Shown here: positions 24,083 through 33,619 of the stretch, one piece after another | Position numbering within the stretch: the stretch's first letter is position 1 | Layout of the letters: every line of letters starts with the position of its first letter | NCBI RefSeq assembly: GCF_003852315.1 | Contig: NZ_CP027762.1 | Location: 849,501-913,500 of the forward strand | Direction: 5' to 3' | DNA length: 64,000 bases | From: Pseudomonas sp. LBUM920 | GTDB lineage: Bacteria; Pseudomonadota; Gammaproteobacteria; Pseudomonadales; Pseudomonadaceae | Made by a program: the position numbers and the translations under genes | Notes under the pieces: generated by a model | Databases searched by the model: none | What the model was told of the DNA's origin: nothing | The model's input: only the letters and a program-made list of their open reading frames with translations

Positions 24083-25807
24083 TTAAAGGGTCTCGGATCC
24101 GGTCAGGCGCTTGATGGTGCCGCGCAGGATGGGGCTTTCGGGTTGTTCCTTGAGGAATTTTTCCCAGATTTGTCGCGCTTCGCGCTGCTTGCCATTGGCC
24201 CACAGCACTTCGCCAAGGTGGGCGGCCACTTCCTGGTCGGGGAAGCGTTCCAGTGCCTGGCGCAGCAAGCGTTCGGCTTCGTCCAGGTTGCCCAGGCGGT
24301 AATTGACCCAGCCCAGGCTGTCCAGTACGGCCGGGTCTTCCGGGTTGAGCTTGTGGGCTTGCTCGATCAGCACCTTGGCTTCGGCGTAGCGCGTCGTCCG
24401 GTCGGACAAGGTGTAACCGAGGGCGTTCAACGCCATGGCGTTGTCCGGGTCACGCTTGATGATCAGGCGCAGGTCTTTTTCCATCTGCGCCAAGTCATTG
24501 CGTTTTTCCGCCTGCATGGCACGGGTGTACAGCAGATTCAAATCGTCGGGGTATTGCAACAAGGCCTGTTGCAGCAGTTTCCAGGCACGTTCGCCCTGCT
24601 TGTTGGCCGACAAGGTTTCGGCCTGGATCAGGTACAGCTGGATCGCGTAGTCCGGTTCGGCATCGCGCGCTGCGGCCAGGCGCTTTTCCGCCTCGTCGGT
24701 GCGGCCGTTGCCCATCAGGATGTCAGCTTGGCGCAATTGGGCCGGCAGGTAGTCGTTGCCAGGGCCAACCTGAGCGTACTCAAGCAGGGCCGCCTGCGGG
24801 TCGTTGCGCTCTTCAGCGATACGGCCGAGGTTCAGGTGCGCCGAATCCACATGGCTTTCGCGTTGGATCAGCTCTTCCAGATAGCCCTTGGCCTCGTCCC
24901 AGGCCTTGGCTTCCAGGCACACCAGTGCCAGGGAGTAGCGCAATTCATCGTCGTCCGGGTATTGCTGGACCAGATTGGCGAACTGCACTTTGGCGTCTTC
25001 CATACGGTCCTGCTCAACCAGCGTGCGCGCATAAGTCAGGCGCAGGCGCTTGTCGTCCGGATACTTCTTGATGCTCTTTTCCAGCAGAGGAATCGCTTCC
25101 TTGCCGCGATTGAGGTTCTGCAGCAGGCGCGCACGCAGCAAAATCGGTGCGATCTCGCCGTCTTCCGGCGGGTTTTGCTCCAACAGCTTGAGTGCGGCGT
25201 CGGCTTCATCATCCTGTTGCAGCAGCAACGCCTTGCCGAAAATCAGCTGGCTGTTTTTCGGGTGCTTTTGCAGCAGGCGGTCGAAACTCTTCATCAGGCC
25301 ATTGCGCGTGTCCTGGTCGGTGTCGGCAGCCGACAGCGCGAGGAAGTCGAAATGCGTGTCGCCCTTGCCCAGCAGGACTTTCTCCATATAGACCATGGAG
25401 TCGTCATAGCGCCCCGCGCGCGCCAGTTGAATGGCCGCGGCCCGCTGCGCTTCCAGGTCGTCCGGTGCGTTTCTCGCCCAGATCAGCGAAGTGTCCAGCG
25501 CAGCCTGGTCAGCGCCCAGGTATTCGGCGATGCGAAACGCACGCTCCGAAATACCCGGATCCTGAGTGTTGATGGCCTGGGTCACGTAGTTATCCAGGGC
25601 AATATCGAAACGATTGCGCTGGCCGGCGAGTTCGGCGGTCAGCAGGCTGTAGATCGTTTCTTCATTGAACGAGGAATAAACCTTGGGCTTTTCAGGGGCG
25701 GGGGTGCTGTCTTCAACCGGCGGCGTACCGTCCGGCGACACGGGTGCCAAGGCCTGGCAGCCGCTGAGGAAGACAAAAGCAAGGAGCAACGCGGAAGATC
25801 TATTCAT
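24083..25807 (-). CDS. Tetratricopeptide-repeat lipoprotein
   Basis: 574 aa with a lipoprotein signal (FLSGC, Cys 17) and a short Pro-rich linker (about 20-42), then many TPR units through most of the protein, for example around 397-525 (NLLYTRAMQAEKRNDLAQ; DSLGWVNYRLGNLDEAERLL). Such proteins sit in the envelope as protein-binding scaffolds. The gene is constantly upstream of lolB-ispE in pseudomonads; its specific role is not clear from sequence. Confidence 0.88.
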   Translation of the reverse strand: MNRSSALLLAFVFLSGCQALAPVSPDGTPPVEDSTPAPEKPKVYSSFNEETIYSLLTAELAGQRNRFDIALDNYVTQAINTQDPGISERAFRIAEYLGADQAALDTSLIWARNAPDDLEAQRAAAIQLARAGRYDDSMVYMEKVLLGKGDTHFDFLALSAADTDQDTRNGLMKSFDRLLQKHPKNSQLIFGKALLLQQDDEADAALKLLEQNPPEDGEIAPILLRARLLQNLNRGKEAIPLLEKSIKKYPDDKRLRLTYARTLVEQDRMEDAKVQFANLVQQYPDDDELRYSLALVCLEAKAWDEAKGYLEELIQRESHVDSAHLNLGRIAEERNDPQAALLEYAQVGPGNDYLPAQLRQADILMGNGRTDEAEKRLAAARDAEPDYAIQLYLIQAETLSANKQGERAWKLLQQALLQYPDDLNLLYTRAMQAEKRNDLAQMEKDLRLIIKRDPDNAMALNALGYTLSDRTTRYAEAKVLIEQAHKLNPEDPAVLDSLGWVNYRLGNLDEAERLLRQALERFPDQEVAAHLGEVLWANGKQREARQIWEKFLKEQPESPILRGTIKRLTGSETL

Positions 25808-25988
25808 ATAGGAAGAGGACGACTAACCTGCGGTCGGATCATCATGACACAAGCCTTCGGCCAAACATAACCGAGTCTCAGTTGGCGCCTTATAGACACA
25901 AGGCATTAGGACAATAGCCTACGGTGGTTGTTCTGAATCATTCGAAGTAGGACAATTGTCGGCTTCCCGACATCATCAGCGATATTGA

Positions 25989-27278
25989 ATGGCCTTCCTC
26001 GCACTCGGTATTAACCACAAGACTGCTTCCGTAGACGTGCGCGAGCGCGTGGCGTTTACGCCAGAGCAGTTGGTTGAGGCCTTGCAGCAGCTCTGCCGGC
26101 TCACCGACAGCCGCGAAGCTGCGATCCTTTCGACCTGCAATCGCAGTGAGCTTTATATAGAGCAGGAACATCTTTCAGCGGATGGGGTGCTGCGTTGGCT
26201 GGCCGATTATCACCATTTAAGCCTCGATGACCTGCGCGCCAGTGCGTATGTGCACGAAGAGGATGCGGCAGTTCGTCACATGATGCGCGTCGCCTCAGGG
26301 CTCGACTCGCTGGTGTTGGGCGAACCGCAGATCCTTGGCCAGATGAAATCTGCCTATGCCGTGGCCCGCGAGGCCGGCACCGTGGGGCCACTGTTGGGGC
26401 GGCTGTTCCAGGCCACCTTCAACTCGGCCAAGCAGGTGCGCACCGACACCGCCATCGGTGAAAACCCGGTGTCCGTGGCGTTTGCCGCCGTCAGCCTGGC
26501 CAAACAGATTTTCAGCGACTTGCAGCGCAGCCAGGCCCTGCTGATCGGCGCCGGCGAAACCATCACCCTGGTGGCGCGTCATCTGCACGACCTGGGCGTA
26601 AAGCGCATTGTGGTCGCCAACCGAACCCTGGAACGCGCGAGCATTCTTGCCGAGCAGTTTGGCGCCCATGCGGTGCTGCTGTCGGATATCCCGGCTGAAC
26701 TGGTGCGCAGCGATATCGTCATCAGCTCCACCGCCAGTCAGTTGCCGATTCTTGGCAAAGGCGCGGTCGAGAGCGCGCTGAAGCTGCGCAAGCACAAACC
26801 GATTTTCATGGTGGATATCGCCGTTCCCCGCGATATCGAGCCGGAAGTCGGCGAGTTGGACGACGTTTACCTCTACAGCGTCGACGATCTGCACGAAGTG
26901 GTTGCCGAAAACCTCAAGAGTCGCCAGGGCGCCGCCCAGGCCGCCGAGGAGATGGTCAGCACCGGCGCTGAAGACTTCATGGTGCGCCTGCGCGAACTGG
27001 CAGCGGTCGACGTGCTCAAGGCGTATCGTCAGCAAGGCGAACGCCTGCGTGACGAGGAATTGATCAAGGCCCAGCGTCTGCTGGCCAACGGCAGCAGCGC
27101 CGAAGAGGTGCTGATGCAACTGGCGCGTGGCTTGACCAACAAATTGCTTCACGCTCCCAGCGTTCAGTTGAAAAAGCTTACCGCCGAAGGCCGCCTCGAT
27201 GCGCTGGCCATGGCCCAGGAACTCTTTGCCCTCGGTGAGGGCGCGTCAGATAGCTCTTCGGATAAAAAACCGCAATGA
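25989..27278 (+). CDS. hemA: Glutamyl-tRNA reductase
   Basis: 429 aa from ATG 25989. First committed step of C5 tetrapyrrole synthesis. Active-site Cys is in STCNRSELY (about 48-56); GLDSLVLGEPQILGQ and the NADPH-binding region (LIGAGETITLVARHL) are intact. The stop overlaps the prfA ATG. Divergent from the TPR gene across 181 bp. Confidence 0.97.
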   Translation: MAFLALGINHKTASVDVRERVAFTPEQLVEALQQLCRLTDSREAAILSTCNRSELYIEQEHLSADGVLRWLADYHHLSLDDLRASAYVHEEDAAVRHMMRVASGLDSLVLGEPQILGQMKSAYAVAREAGTVGPLLGRLFQATFNSAKQVRTDTAIGENPVSVAFAAVSLAKQIFSDLQRSQALLIGAGETITLVARHLHDLGVKRIVVANRTLERASILAEQFGAHAVLLSDIPAELVRSDIVISSTASQLPILGKGAVESALKLRKHKPIFMVDIAVPRDIEPEVGELDDVYLYSVDDLHEVVAENLKSRQGAAQAAEEMVSTGAEDFMVRLRELAAVDVLKAYRQQGERLRDEELIKAQRLLANGSSAEEVLMQLARGLTNKLLHAPSVQLKKLTAEGRLDALAMAQELFALGEGASDSSSDKKPQ

Positions 27279-28357
27279 AAGCGTCACTGCTCAATAAACT
27301 GGACGTGCTCCAGGACCGTTTCGAAGAACTGACCGCCTTGCTCGGCGATGGCGAGGTCATCTCCGATCAGGCCAAGTTCCGCGCCTATTCCAAGGAATAC
27401 GCCGAAGTTGAGCCCATTGTGGCCACCTACAAACAGCTGATGAAAGTGCAGGCCGACCTCGAAGGCGCCCAGGCGCTGCTCAAGGACAGCGACCCGGACA
27501 TGCGCGAAATGGCCGTGGAAGAAGTCCGTGAGGCCAAGGAAAAGCTGGCCGAGCTGGAAGGCGACCTGCAGCGCATGCTGCTGCCCAAAGACCCTAACGA
27601 CGGGCGCAACGTGTTCCTCGAAATCCGCGCCGGCACCGGTGGCGACGAGGCGGCGATCTTCTCTGGAGACCTGTTCCGCATGTACTCGCGCTACGCCGAG
27701 CGCCGTGGCTGGCGCGTCGAGATTCTGTCCGAAAACGAAGGCGAACACGGCGGCTATAAAGAAGTCATCGCCCGGGTTGAAGGCGACAACGTCTACGGCA
27801 AGCTGAAATTTGAATCCGGCGCGCACCGCGTGCAGCGGGTTCCGGCGACGGAGTCCCAGGGCCGTATCCACACCTCGGCGTGCACCGTGGCCGTGTTGCC
27901 CGAGCCGGACGAGCAGGAAGCCATCGAGATCAATCCGGCGGATTTGCGTGTCGACACCTACCGCTCATCGGGCGCTGGTGGTCAGCATGTCAACAAGACC
28001 GACTCGGCGATCCGCATCACGCACTTGCCGTCGGGCATTGTGGTGGAGTGCCAGGAAGAGCGTTCCCAGCACAAGAACCGTGCGCGTGCCATGTCCTGGC
28101 TGTCGGCCAAGCTCAATGACCAGCAGACCAGCGCCGCCGCCAACGCGATTGCCAGCGAGCGCAAGTTGCTGGTGGGTTCGGGCGACCGCTCCGAGCGCAT
28201 CCGTACCTACAACTTTGCCCAGGGCCGGGTCACCGACCACCGGGTCAACCTCACGCTTTACTCCCTCGACGAGATTCTCGCCGGCGGTGTGGATGCGGTA
28301 ATCGAACCGTTGCTCGCCGAATACCAGGCCGACCAATTGGCGGCGATAGGTGAATAA
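27275..28357 (+). CDS. prfA: Peptide chain release factor 1
   Basis: 360 aa. The stop-codon recognition tripeptide PAT occurs in RVPATESQGRIHTS and the catalytic GGQ in SSGAGGQHVNKTDSA. PrmC, encoded next, methylates this Gln. The start overlaps hemA by 4 bp. Confidence 0.98.
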   Translation: MKASLLNKLDVLQDRFEELTALLGDGEVISDQAKFRAYSKEYAEVEPIVATYKQLMKVQADLEGAQALLKDSDPDMREMAVEEVREAKEKLAELEGDLQRMLLPKDPNDGRNVFLEIRAGTGGDEAAIFSGDLFRMYSRYAERRGWRVEILSENEGEHGGYKEVIARVEGDNVYGKLKFESGAHRVQRVPATESQGRIHTSACTVAVLPEPDEQEAIEINPADLRVDTYRSSGAGGQHVNKTDSAIRITHLPSGIVVECQEERSQHKNRARAMSWLSAKLNDQQTSAAANAIASERKLLVGSGDRSERIRTYNFAQGRVTDHRVNLTLYSLDEILAGGVDAVIEPLLAEYQADQLAAIGE

Positions 28358-29188
28358 ATGACCATCATTGCCAGCCTGCTGCGCGCCGCCGACCTGCCCG
28401 ACTCGCCCACTGCGCGGCTGGATGTGGAGTTGTTGTTGGCCGCAGCCTTGGGTAAATCGCGCAGCTACCTGCACACCTGGCCGGAAAAAATCGTCAGCAG
28501 CGAACATGCGCTGACCTTTGCTGACTATTTGCAACGTCGTCGGGGCGGTGAGCCGGTGGCGTATATCCTCGGCCAGCAAGGCTTCTGGAAGCTGGACCTG
28601 GAGGTCGCGCCTCACACGCTGATCCCGCGTCCGGAAACCGAGCTGCTGGTGGAGGCCGCGCTGGAACTATTGCCCGCCACGCCTGCCAGGGTTCTGGACC
28701 TGGGCACCGGCAGCGGCGCCATCGCCCTGGCCCTGGCCAGCGAACGTCCGGCCTGGCAGGTTACGGCGGTCGACCGCGTGCTCGAAGCCGTGGCCCTGGC
28801 TGAACGCAATCGCCAGCGCCTGCACCTGAAAAACGCCACGGTGTTGAGCAGCCATTGGTTCAGCGCCCTGCAAGGCCAAACCTTCGACCTGATCATCAGC
28901 AACCCGCCGTACATTGCCGATAACGATCCCCATCTGGTGGCCGGCGACGTGCGGTTTGAACCGGCCAGCGCGCTGGTGGCGGGGCATGATGGCCTGGATG
29001 ACTTGCGGTTGATCATTGCCCAATCTCCAGCCCACTTGAATGCGGCTGGCTGGGTGTTACTCGAACATGGCTACGATCAGGCGGCGGCCGTACGTGATCT
29101 GTTGCTTGGCGCAGGCTTTGAAGCGGTACACAGCCGCCTTGACCTCGGCGGCCACGAGCGCATCACCCTGGGACGCCGGCCGTGCTGA
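28358..29188 (+). CDS. prmC: Release factor glutamine methyltransferase
   Basis: 276 aa starting directly after the prfA stop. SAM-binding motif VLDLGTGSGAIALAL and catalytic NPPY (ISNPPYIADN). It methylates the GGQ glutamine of RF1 and RF2. It overlaps the next gene by 7 bp. Confidence 0.97.
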   Translation: MTIIASLLRAADLPDSPTARLDVELLLAAALGKSRSYLHTWPEKIVSSEHALTFADYLQRRRGGEPVAYILGQQGFWKLDLEVAPHTLIPRPETELLVEAALELLPATPARVLDLGTGSGAIALALASERPAWQVTAVDRVLEAVALAERNRQRLHLKNATVLSSHWFSALQGQTFDLIISNPPYIADNDPHLVAGDVRFEPASALVAGHDGLDDLRLIIAQSPAHLNAAGWVLLEHGYDQAAAVRDLLLGAGFEAVHSRLDLGGHERITLGRRPC

Positions 29189-29937
29189 CCGATCAGGAGC
29201 TGTTGCGCTATAGCCGACAGATTCTGTTGCAACATGTCGACATCGAAGGCCAATTGCGCCTCAAAAACGCCCGCGCCCTGGTTGTCGGCCTGGGCGGTTT
29301 GGGCGCGCCTGTCGCGCTGTACCTCGCCGCTGCCGGTGTGGGCGAGCTGCACCTGGCCGACTTCGACACCGTCGACCTGACCAACCTGCAACGCCAGATC
29401 ATCCACGACACCGACAGCGTCGGGCAGACCAAGGTCGATTCAGCCCTGCGTCGTCTCGCGGCGATCAACCCTGAAGTCAAACTGCTTGCTCACCGCGCAG
29501 CGCTAGATGCCGATTCACTGGCCGCGGCAGTAGCGGCGGTGGACGTGGTGCTCGATTGCAGCGACAACTTTTCCACCCGTGAAGCAGTGAACGCTGCCTG
29601 TGTTGCTGCCGCCAGGCCATTGATCAGCGGCGCGGCGATTCGCCTCGAGGGGCAGTTGTCGGTGTTTGACCCGCGTCGCGCCGACAGCCCGTGCTACCAC
29701 TGTTTGTACGGGCACGGCAGCGACACTGAACTGACCTGCAGCGAAGCCGGCGTCGTCGGTCCGTTGGTTGGCGTGGTCGGCAGCCTGCAAGCCCTGGAAG
29801 CCTTGAAACTGCTGGCCGGTTTCGGTGAGCCGTTGGTGGGTCGCTTGTTGCTGATTGATGCGTTGACCACACGTTTTCGCGAATTGCGCGTCAAGCGCGA
29901 CCCCGGTTGCAGTGTCTGCGGGACGCAGCATGGTTAA
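29182..29937 (+). CDS. moeB: MoeB/HesA/ThiF-family adenylyltransferase
   Basis: 251 aa from GTG 29182. E1-like enzyme activating the C-terminus of a ubiquitin-like sulfur carrier (MoaD or ThiS) with ATP: Rossmann motif VVGLGGLGAPVALYLAAAGVG, DLTNLQRQ, and two CxxC zinc pairs (PCYHC and CSVCG). It lies between prmC and murI as in other pseudomonads. MoeB versus ThiF cannot be settled from sequence alone. Confidence 0.88.
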   Translation: MLTDQELLRYSRQILLQHVDIEGQLRLKNARALVVGLGGLGAPVALYLAAAGVGELHLADFDTVDLTNLQRQIIHDTDSVGQTKVDSALRRLAAINPEVKLLAHRAALDADSLAAAVAAVDVVLDCSDNFSTREAVNAACVAAARPLISGAAIRLEGQLSVFDPRRADSPCYHCLYGHGSDTELTCSEAGVVGPLVGVVGSLQALEALKLLAGFGEPLVGRLLLIDALTTRFRELRVKRDPGCSVCGTQHG

Positions 29938-30724
29938 GAGCGCGCCCATCGGTGTGTTCGATTCCGGCATCGGCGGCTTGACCGTGCTGGACGAAATTCA
30001 GCAGTTATTGCCCCATGAAACGCTGCTGTACGTGGCTGATTGCGGGCATATCCCCTACGGCGAGAAAACCCCGGCATTCATTCTTGAGCGCTCCCGGCGT
30101 GTCGCCGAATTTTTCCGTGAGCAAGGCGCCAAGGCGTTTGTGATTGCCTGCAACACGGCGACCGTCGCCGCCGTCGCCGATTTGCGCGAGGACTATCCGG
30201 ACTGGCCCCTGGTAGGCATGGAACCCGCCGTCAAACCCGCCGCCGCCGCCACTCGCAGCGGCGTGGTCGGTGTACTCGCCACCACCGGCACCCTGCAAAG
30301 TGCCAAGTTCGCCGCTTTGCTTGATCGCTTCGCCACCGACGTGCGTGTGATCACCCAGCCGTGCCCGGGCCTGGTGGAGTTGATTGAAAGCGGCGACCTC
30401 GACAGCCCCGAGCTGCGCCAGATGTTGCGCGGCTATGTCGAACCGCTGCTCAGCGCCGGTTGTGACACGATTATTCTGGGCTGCACCCACTATCCCTTCC
30501 TCAAGCCGCTTCTGGCGCAGATGCTTCCCCAAAGCATCATCCTGATCGATACCGGCGCTGCCGTGGCACGCCAGCTCAAGCGTTTGCTGGGCGAGCGTGA
30601 CCTGTTGGCCCGCGGCAACCCTGAGCCGGCCCGGTTCTGGACGAGCGGTAACGTCGATCATTTAAGAAATATCCTACCGACACTATGGAAACATCCCGGA
30701 GTTGTGCGAAGCTTCGAGGCGTGA
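29930..30724 (+). CDS. murI: Glutamate racemase
   Basis: 264 aa from ATG 29930, inside the end of moeB. It makes D-glutamate for peptidoglycan. DSGIGGLTV, catalytic Cys in ACNTAT and second Cys in GCTHYPF are all present. Confidence 0.96.
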   Translation: MVKSAPIGVFDSGIGGLTVLDEIQQLLPHETLLYVADCGHIPYGEKTPAFILERSRRVAEFFREQGAKAFVIACNTATVAAVADLREDYPDWPLVGMEPAVKPAAAATRSGVVGVLATTGTLQSAKFAALLDRFATDVRVITQPCPGLVELIESGDLDSPELRQMLRGYVEPLLSAGCDTIILGCTHYPFLKPLLAQMLPQSIILIDTGAAVARQLKRLLGERDLLARGNPEPARFWTSGNVDHLRNILPTLWKHPGVVRSFEA

Positions 30725-30835
30725 AAAATTCGTGAAATACCGGGGTTAGACGCTGAACTTCTGGCTATGCGCGCGCTTCTATAGCGAGTTAGCCTGTACA
30801 AAACCATACAACTTCGTTCTCAAGGACTGTTTCTT

Positions 30836-31354
30836 ATGAAGCGCTTGTTCTGTTTGGCTGCGATTGCGGCCGCCGTGGTAGGACACTCTGTTTCGGCCCA
30901 GGCCGCTGGCCTGGAATTTGGTGTGGGGAGCACCAGCGATTCGACCATGACCTATCGGTTGGGGCTGACATCGGATTGGGATAAAAGCTGGTGGCAGAGC
31001 GATACCGGCCGGCTGACCGGCTACTGGAGCGGCGCTTACACCTATTGGGAGGGCGACAAACGTGCGGGCGCCAGCAGCCTGTCGTTCTCGCCAGTGTTTG
31101 TGTATGAGTTTGCCGGGGCATCGGTAAAACCTTACATCGAGGCCGGCATCGGGGTGGCGGCATTCTCGCGCACGCGCCTGGAAGACAACAACATCGGCCA
31201 GTCCTTCCAGTTTGAGGACCGCCTGGGCTTTGGTTTGCGTTTTACCGGTGGGCATGAGGTGGGCATTCGTGCCACGCACTATTCCAACGCGGGCATCAGC
31301 AGCAATAACGACGGCGTAGAAAGCTACGCGTTGCACTACACCATGCCGCTGTAA
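30836..31354 (+). CDS. pagL: Lipid A 3-O-deacylase PagL
   Basis: 172 aa with a signal peptide (cleavage near AQAA, residue 24) and an 8-stranded outer-membrane barrel pattern ending in YTMPL. The catalytic residues are recognisable: His148 and Ser150 in RATHYSNAG and Glu162 in GVESYALHY. It removes the 3-linked acyl chain of lipid A. AAGGA lies 10 bp before ATG 30836. Confidence 0.9.
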   Translation: MKRLFCLAAIAAAVVGHSVSAQAAGLEFGVGSTSDSTMTYRLGLTSDWDKSWWQSDTGRLTGYWSGAYTYWEGDKRAGASSLSFSPVFVYEFAGASVKPYIEAGIGVAAFSRTRLEDNNIGQSFQFEDRLGFGLRFTGGHEVGIRATHYSNAGISSNNDGVESYALHYTMPL

Positions 31355-31392
31355 ACTTCAGCGCAGTTTTCCAGAACCCTGCAAAACCAAAT

Positions 31393-31480
31393 GCGGGAGC
31401 GGGCTTGTTCGCGAAGGGTGGGTGTCAGTCACTGAATAATTGACTGATACACCGCCTTCGCGAGCAAGCCCGCTCCCACA
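31393..31480. repeat. REPIN (GGGAGCGGGCTTG class)
   Basis: Two inverted REP copies (GCGGGAGCGGGCTTGTTCGC and the reverse of GAGCGGGCTTGCTCGC) flank a short loop containing TCAGTCACTG. It lies in the convergent gap between pagL and the YkgJ-like gene. Confidence 0.9.
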
Positions 31481-31503
31481 TTTAATCCTCGTAACGTTCA
31501 GCG

Positions 31504-31809
31504 CTAGCGATACGCCGTCGCAATTCCTTCACGCTCGGTCAGGCATTCCGGCGCACCCATCTCGAACTCCCGGCAGATCAGCGGCCGTCGCTCGTAAATC
31601 GTGCACATCATGGTGTCCCGGTCCAGCGCCGCACACCAGCCATCATCCAGACGCAGCATCACTTCGCCGCCCCAATCGTCAGTATCGATATAGCGCTCCG
31701 GCACGCCGGTGTCGGTGATCAGCATCACTTCCAATTGGCAGCAGCAGGCCGCGCACGTCGAGCAAGTGACGGCGGGTTCGGTGATTTGAGTGTGGGGGAT
31801 GTTGGTCAT
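31504..31809 (-). CDS. YkgJ-family cysteine-cluster protein
   Basis: 101 aa from ATG 31809. The N-terminal CSTCAACCC and later CAALDRDTMMCTIYERRPLICREF give the Cys pattern of the YkgJ/UPF0153 zinc- or iron-sulfur-binding family. Function is unknown. It is separated by 54 bp from the DUF2878 gene and may be a tail of that operon. Confidence 0.85.
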   Translation of the reverse strand: MTNIPHTQITEPAVTCSTCAACCCQLEVMLITDTGVPERYIDTDDWGGEVMLRLDDGWCAALDRDTMMCTIYERRPLICREFEMGAPECLTEREGIATAYR

Positions 31810-31863
31810 AGGCGCGCAGTGTAAGGCAAGCGTGTCAGGTAGGTGTAAAAGCTCTGACGGACG

Positions 31864-32355
31864 TCAGTGCCCCAGTTGTCGGGCGATCCAGTGCAGCACC
31901 GGAAACACCAGCGCCCAGAGCAGCGCCAGGCCGATCAGGGTTGGCGCCGTGCCGTAACCGAAACTCACGCCGGCCAATTGGCTGCCCGCGTAATAAGACA
32001 ACGGTCCGCCGACTGCGCCCAACACGCTGGCGCGCCACCAGGGCTGGGCACTCCAGGCCAGGCAATGGCGTAGCGTGGTGGCGAGCAACGCCCACAGCAG
32101 CACCAGCCAAAACGGAATCAGCGGCCCCGGAAAACTGAAATGAAAGACGCCAAAGGTGCGCAATGCGGTATCCACCACAGTGCCCAGCAGCGTGACGGCG
32201 AGGATCACCCGGCCTTCCCGCGACCATGAACTTATCCACAGCAGGTGGATGGCCAGCACTGCACCGACCACCAGCAACCATCCGCTGTCGCCCCCCAGCA
32301 CACAGGCAAACCAGCCGCACTGGAACAGTACGGCGTTCGCCAGCGATTTAAGCAC
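31864..32355 (-). CDS. DUF2878 integral membrane protein
   Basis: 163 aa from GTG 32355, with about five hydrophobic segments (for example LLVVGAVLAIHLLW, ILAVTLLGTVVDTAL). It matches the DUF2878 pattern (GVFHFSFPGPLIPFWLVLLWALLATTL). The start overlaps the end of the Cfa-like gene by 8 bp. This family recurs beside Cfa-like/DUF1365/photolyase genes. Role unproven. Confidence 0.8.
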   Translation of the reverse strand: MLKSLANAVLFQCGWFACVLGGDSGWLLVVGAVLAIHLLWISSWSREGRVILAVTLLGTVVDTALRTFGVFHFSFPGPLIPFWLVLLWALLATTLRHCLAWSAQPWWRASVLGAVGGPLSYYAGSQLAGVSFGYGTAPTLIGLALLWALVFPVLHWIARQLGH

Positions 32356-33619
32356 TGAAGCGCCCGAGCAAGGGTGGGTTGATTGCCGCAGGTTTTGCCA
32401 GCAGCAACTGCGCGGTGCCTATCGTACGTTCCATGAACCCACCTTCGCAGTAGCACAAATAGAATTCCCACAAGCGCAGGAAGTATTCATCGTAGCCCAA
32501 CTCGGCGAGCCGGCCATGGGCGCGGCGGAAGTTCTCATGCCACAGGCGCAGGGTTTTTGCGTAGTGCAGGCCGAAGTCTTCCATGTGCAGCAGGTTCATG
32601 TCGGTGTCGCGGCTGACAATGTGCAGCATGTTCTGCACGCAGGGCAGGGCGCCGCCGGGGAAAATATAGCGCTGGATGAAATCGACGCTGTTCTTGGCCT
32701 GCTCAAAACGCTGCTCGCGAATGGTGATGGCTTGCAGCAGCATCAGGCCGTCGCTCTTGAGCAAATGCGCGCATTGCTTGAAGTAGGTCGGCAGGAAGCG
32801 ATGGCCCACCGCTTCGATCATCTCGATGGACACCAGCTTGTCGTATTGACCGGTCAGGTCGCGGTAGTCCTGCAACAACAGGGTCACCTGGTCCTGCAGT
32901 CCCAGGGCCTCGATGCGCTTTTGGGTGTAGGCAAACTGCTCTTTGGACAAGGTCGTGGTGGTGACTTTGCAGCCATAGTGCTGCGCCGCGTACAGCGCCA
33001 TGCTGCCCCAGCCGGTGCCGATTTCGAGCAGATGGTCGGTGGGCTTGAGTGCAAGCTTTTGGCAGATGCGTTCCAGCTTGTTCAATTGCGCCTGTTCCAG
33101 GGTGTCATCGGGCGTCAGAAATTGCGCCGCCGAGTACATCATGGTCGGGTCGAGGAATTCTTCGAACAGGTCGTTGCCCAGGTCATAGTGGGCGGCGATG
33201 TTTTTCTGCGAGCCCTTGCGCGTATTGCGGTTGAGCCAGTGCAGGCCTTGAGTGAAGGGGCGTGCCAGGCGCGCCAGGCCACCTTCCATGGCGTCGAGCA
33301 CCTCAAGGTTGCTGACCATCACGCGCACCACGGCGGTCAAGTCCGGGCTGGTCCAGTACCCGTGGATAAACGCCTCGCCGGCGCCGATCGAGCCGTTGGC
33401 CGCCACCAGACCCCACACTGCCGAGTCGAGGATCTGGATTTCTCCCAGCAGGTGCGCTTCGCGGGCGCCGAACACTTGGCGTTCGCCGTCCTCGATCACC
33501 ACCAGTTGGCCGTGGCGCAGTTGGCTGAGTTGGCGCAGCACGGCCTTGCGCAGCAATGCGCTGGTCATGCCGTTGACGTTCAGGCGATTGGTCTTGACCG
33601 ATAAGCTAGGGGATTTCAT
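32348..33619 (-). CDS. cfa: Cyclopropane-fatty-acid-synthase-like methyltransferase
   Basis: 423 aa from ATG 33619 (upstream in-frame codons overlap DUF1365 and are not used). CfaS family: YDLGNDLFEEFLDPTMMYS, SAM motif LEIGTGWGSMALYAA, and SIEMIEAVGHRFLPTYF. Members add a methylene or methyl group from SAM to unsaturated phospholipid acyl chains. Its company of an SDR, an FAD oxidase and DUF1365 under a light-type regulator suggests a special lipid such as a furan or methylated acyl chain rather than ordinary cyclopropanation. Confidence 0.9.
   Translation of the reverse strand: MKSPSLSVKTNRLNVNGMTSALLRKAVLRQLSQLRHGQLVVIEDGERQVFGAREAHLLGEIQILDSAVWGLVAANGSIGAGEAFIHGYWTSPDLTAVVRVMVSNLEVLDAMEGGLARLARPFTQGLHWLNRNTRKGSQKNIAAHYDLGNDLFEEFLDPTMMYSAAQFLTPDDTLEQAQLNKLERICQKLALKPTDHLLEIGTGWGSMALYAAQHYGCKVTTTTLSKEQFAYTQKRIEALGLQDQVTLLLQDYRDLTGQYDKLVSIEMIEAVGHRFLPTYFKQCAHLLKSDGLMLLQAITIREQRFEQAKNSVDFIQRYIFPGGALPCVQNMLHIVSRDTDMNLLHMEDFGLHYAKTLRLWHENFRRAHGRLAELGYDEYFLRLWEFYLCYCEGGFMERTIGTAQLLLAKPAAINPPLLGRFSA

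Noticed and set aside
32156..33604. 482-codon plus-strand frame
   Set aside because: Antisense to the Cfa-like gene, no ribosome site and shadow-like composition.
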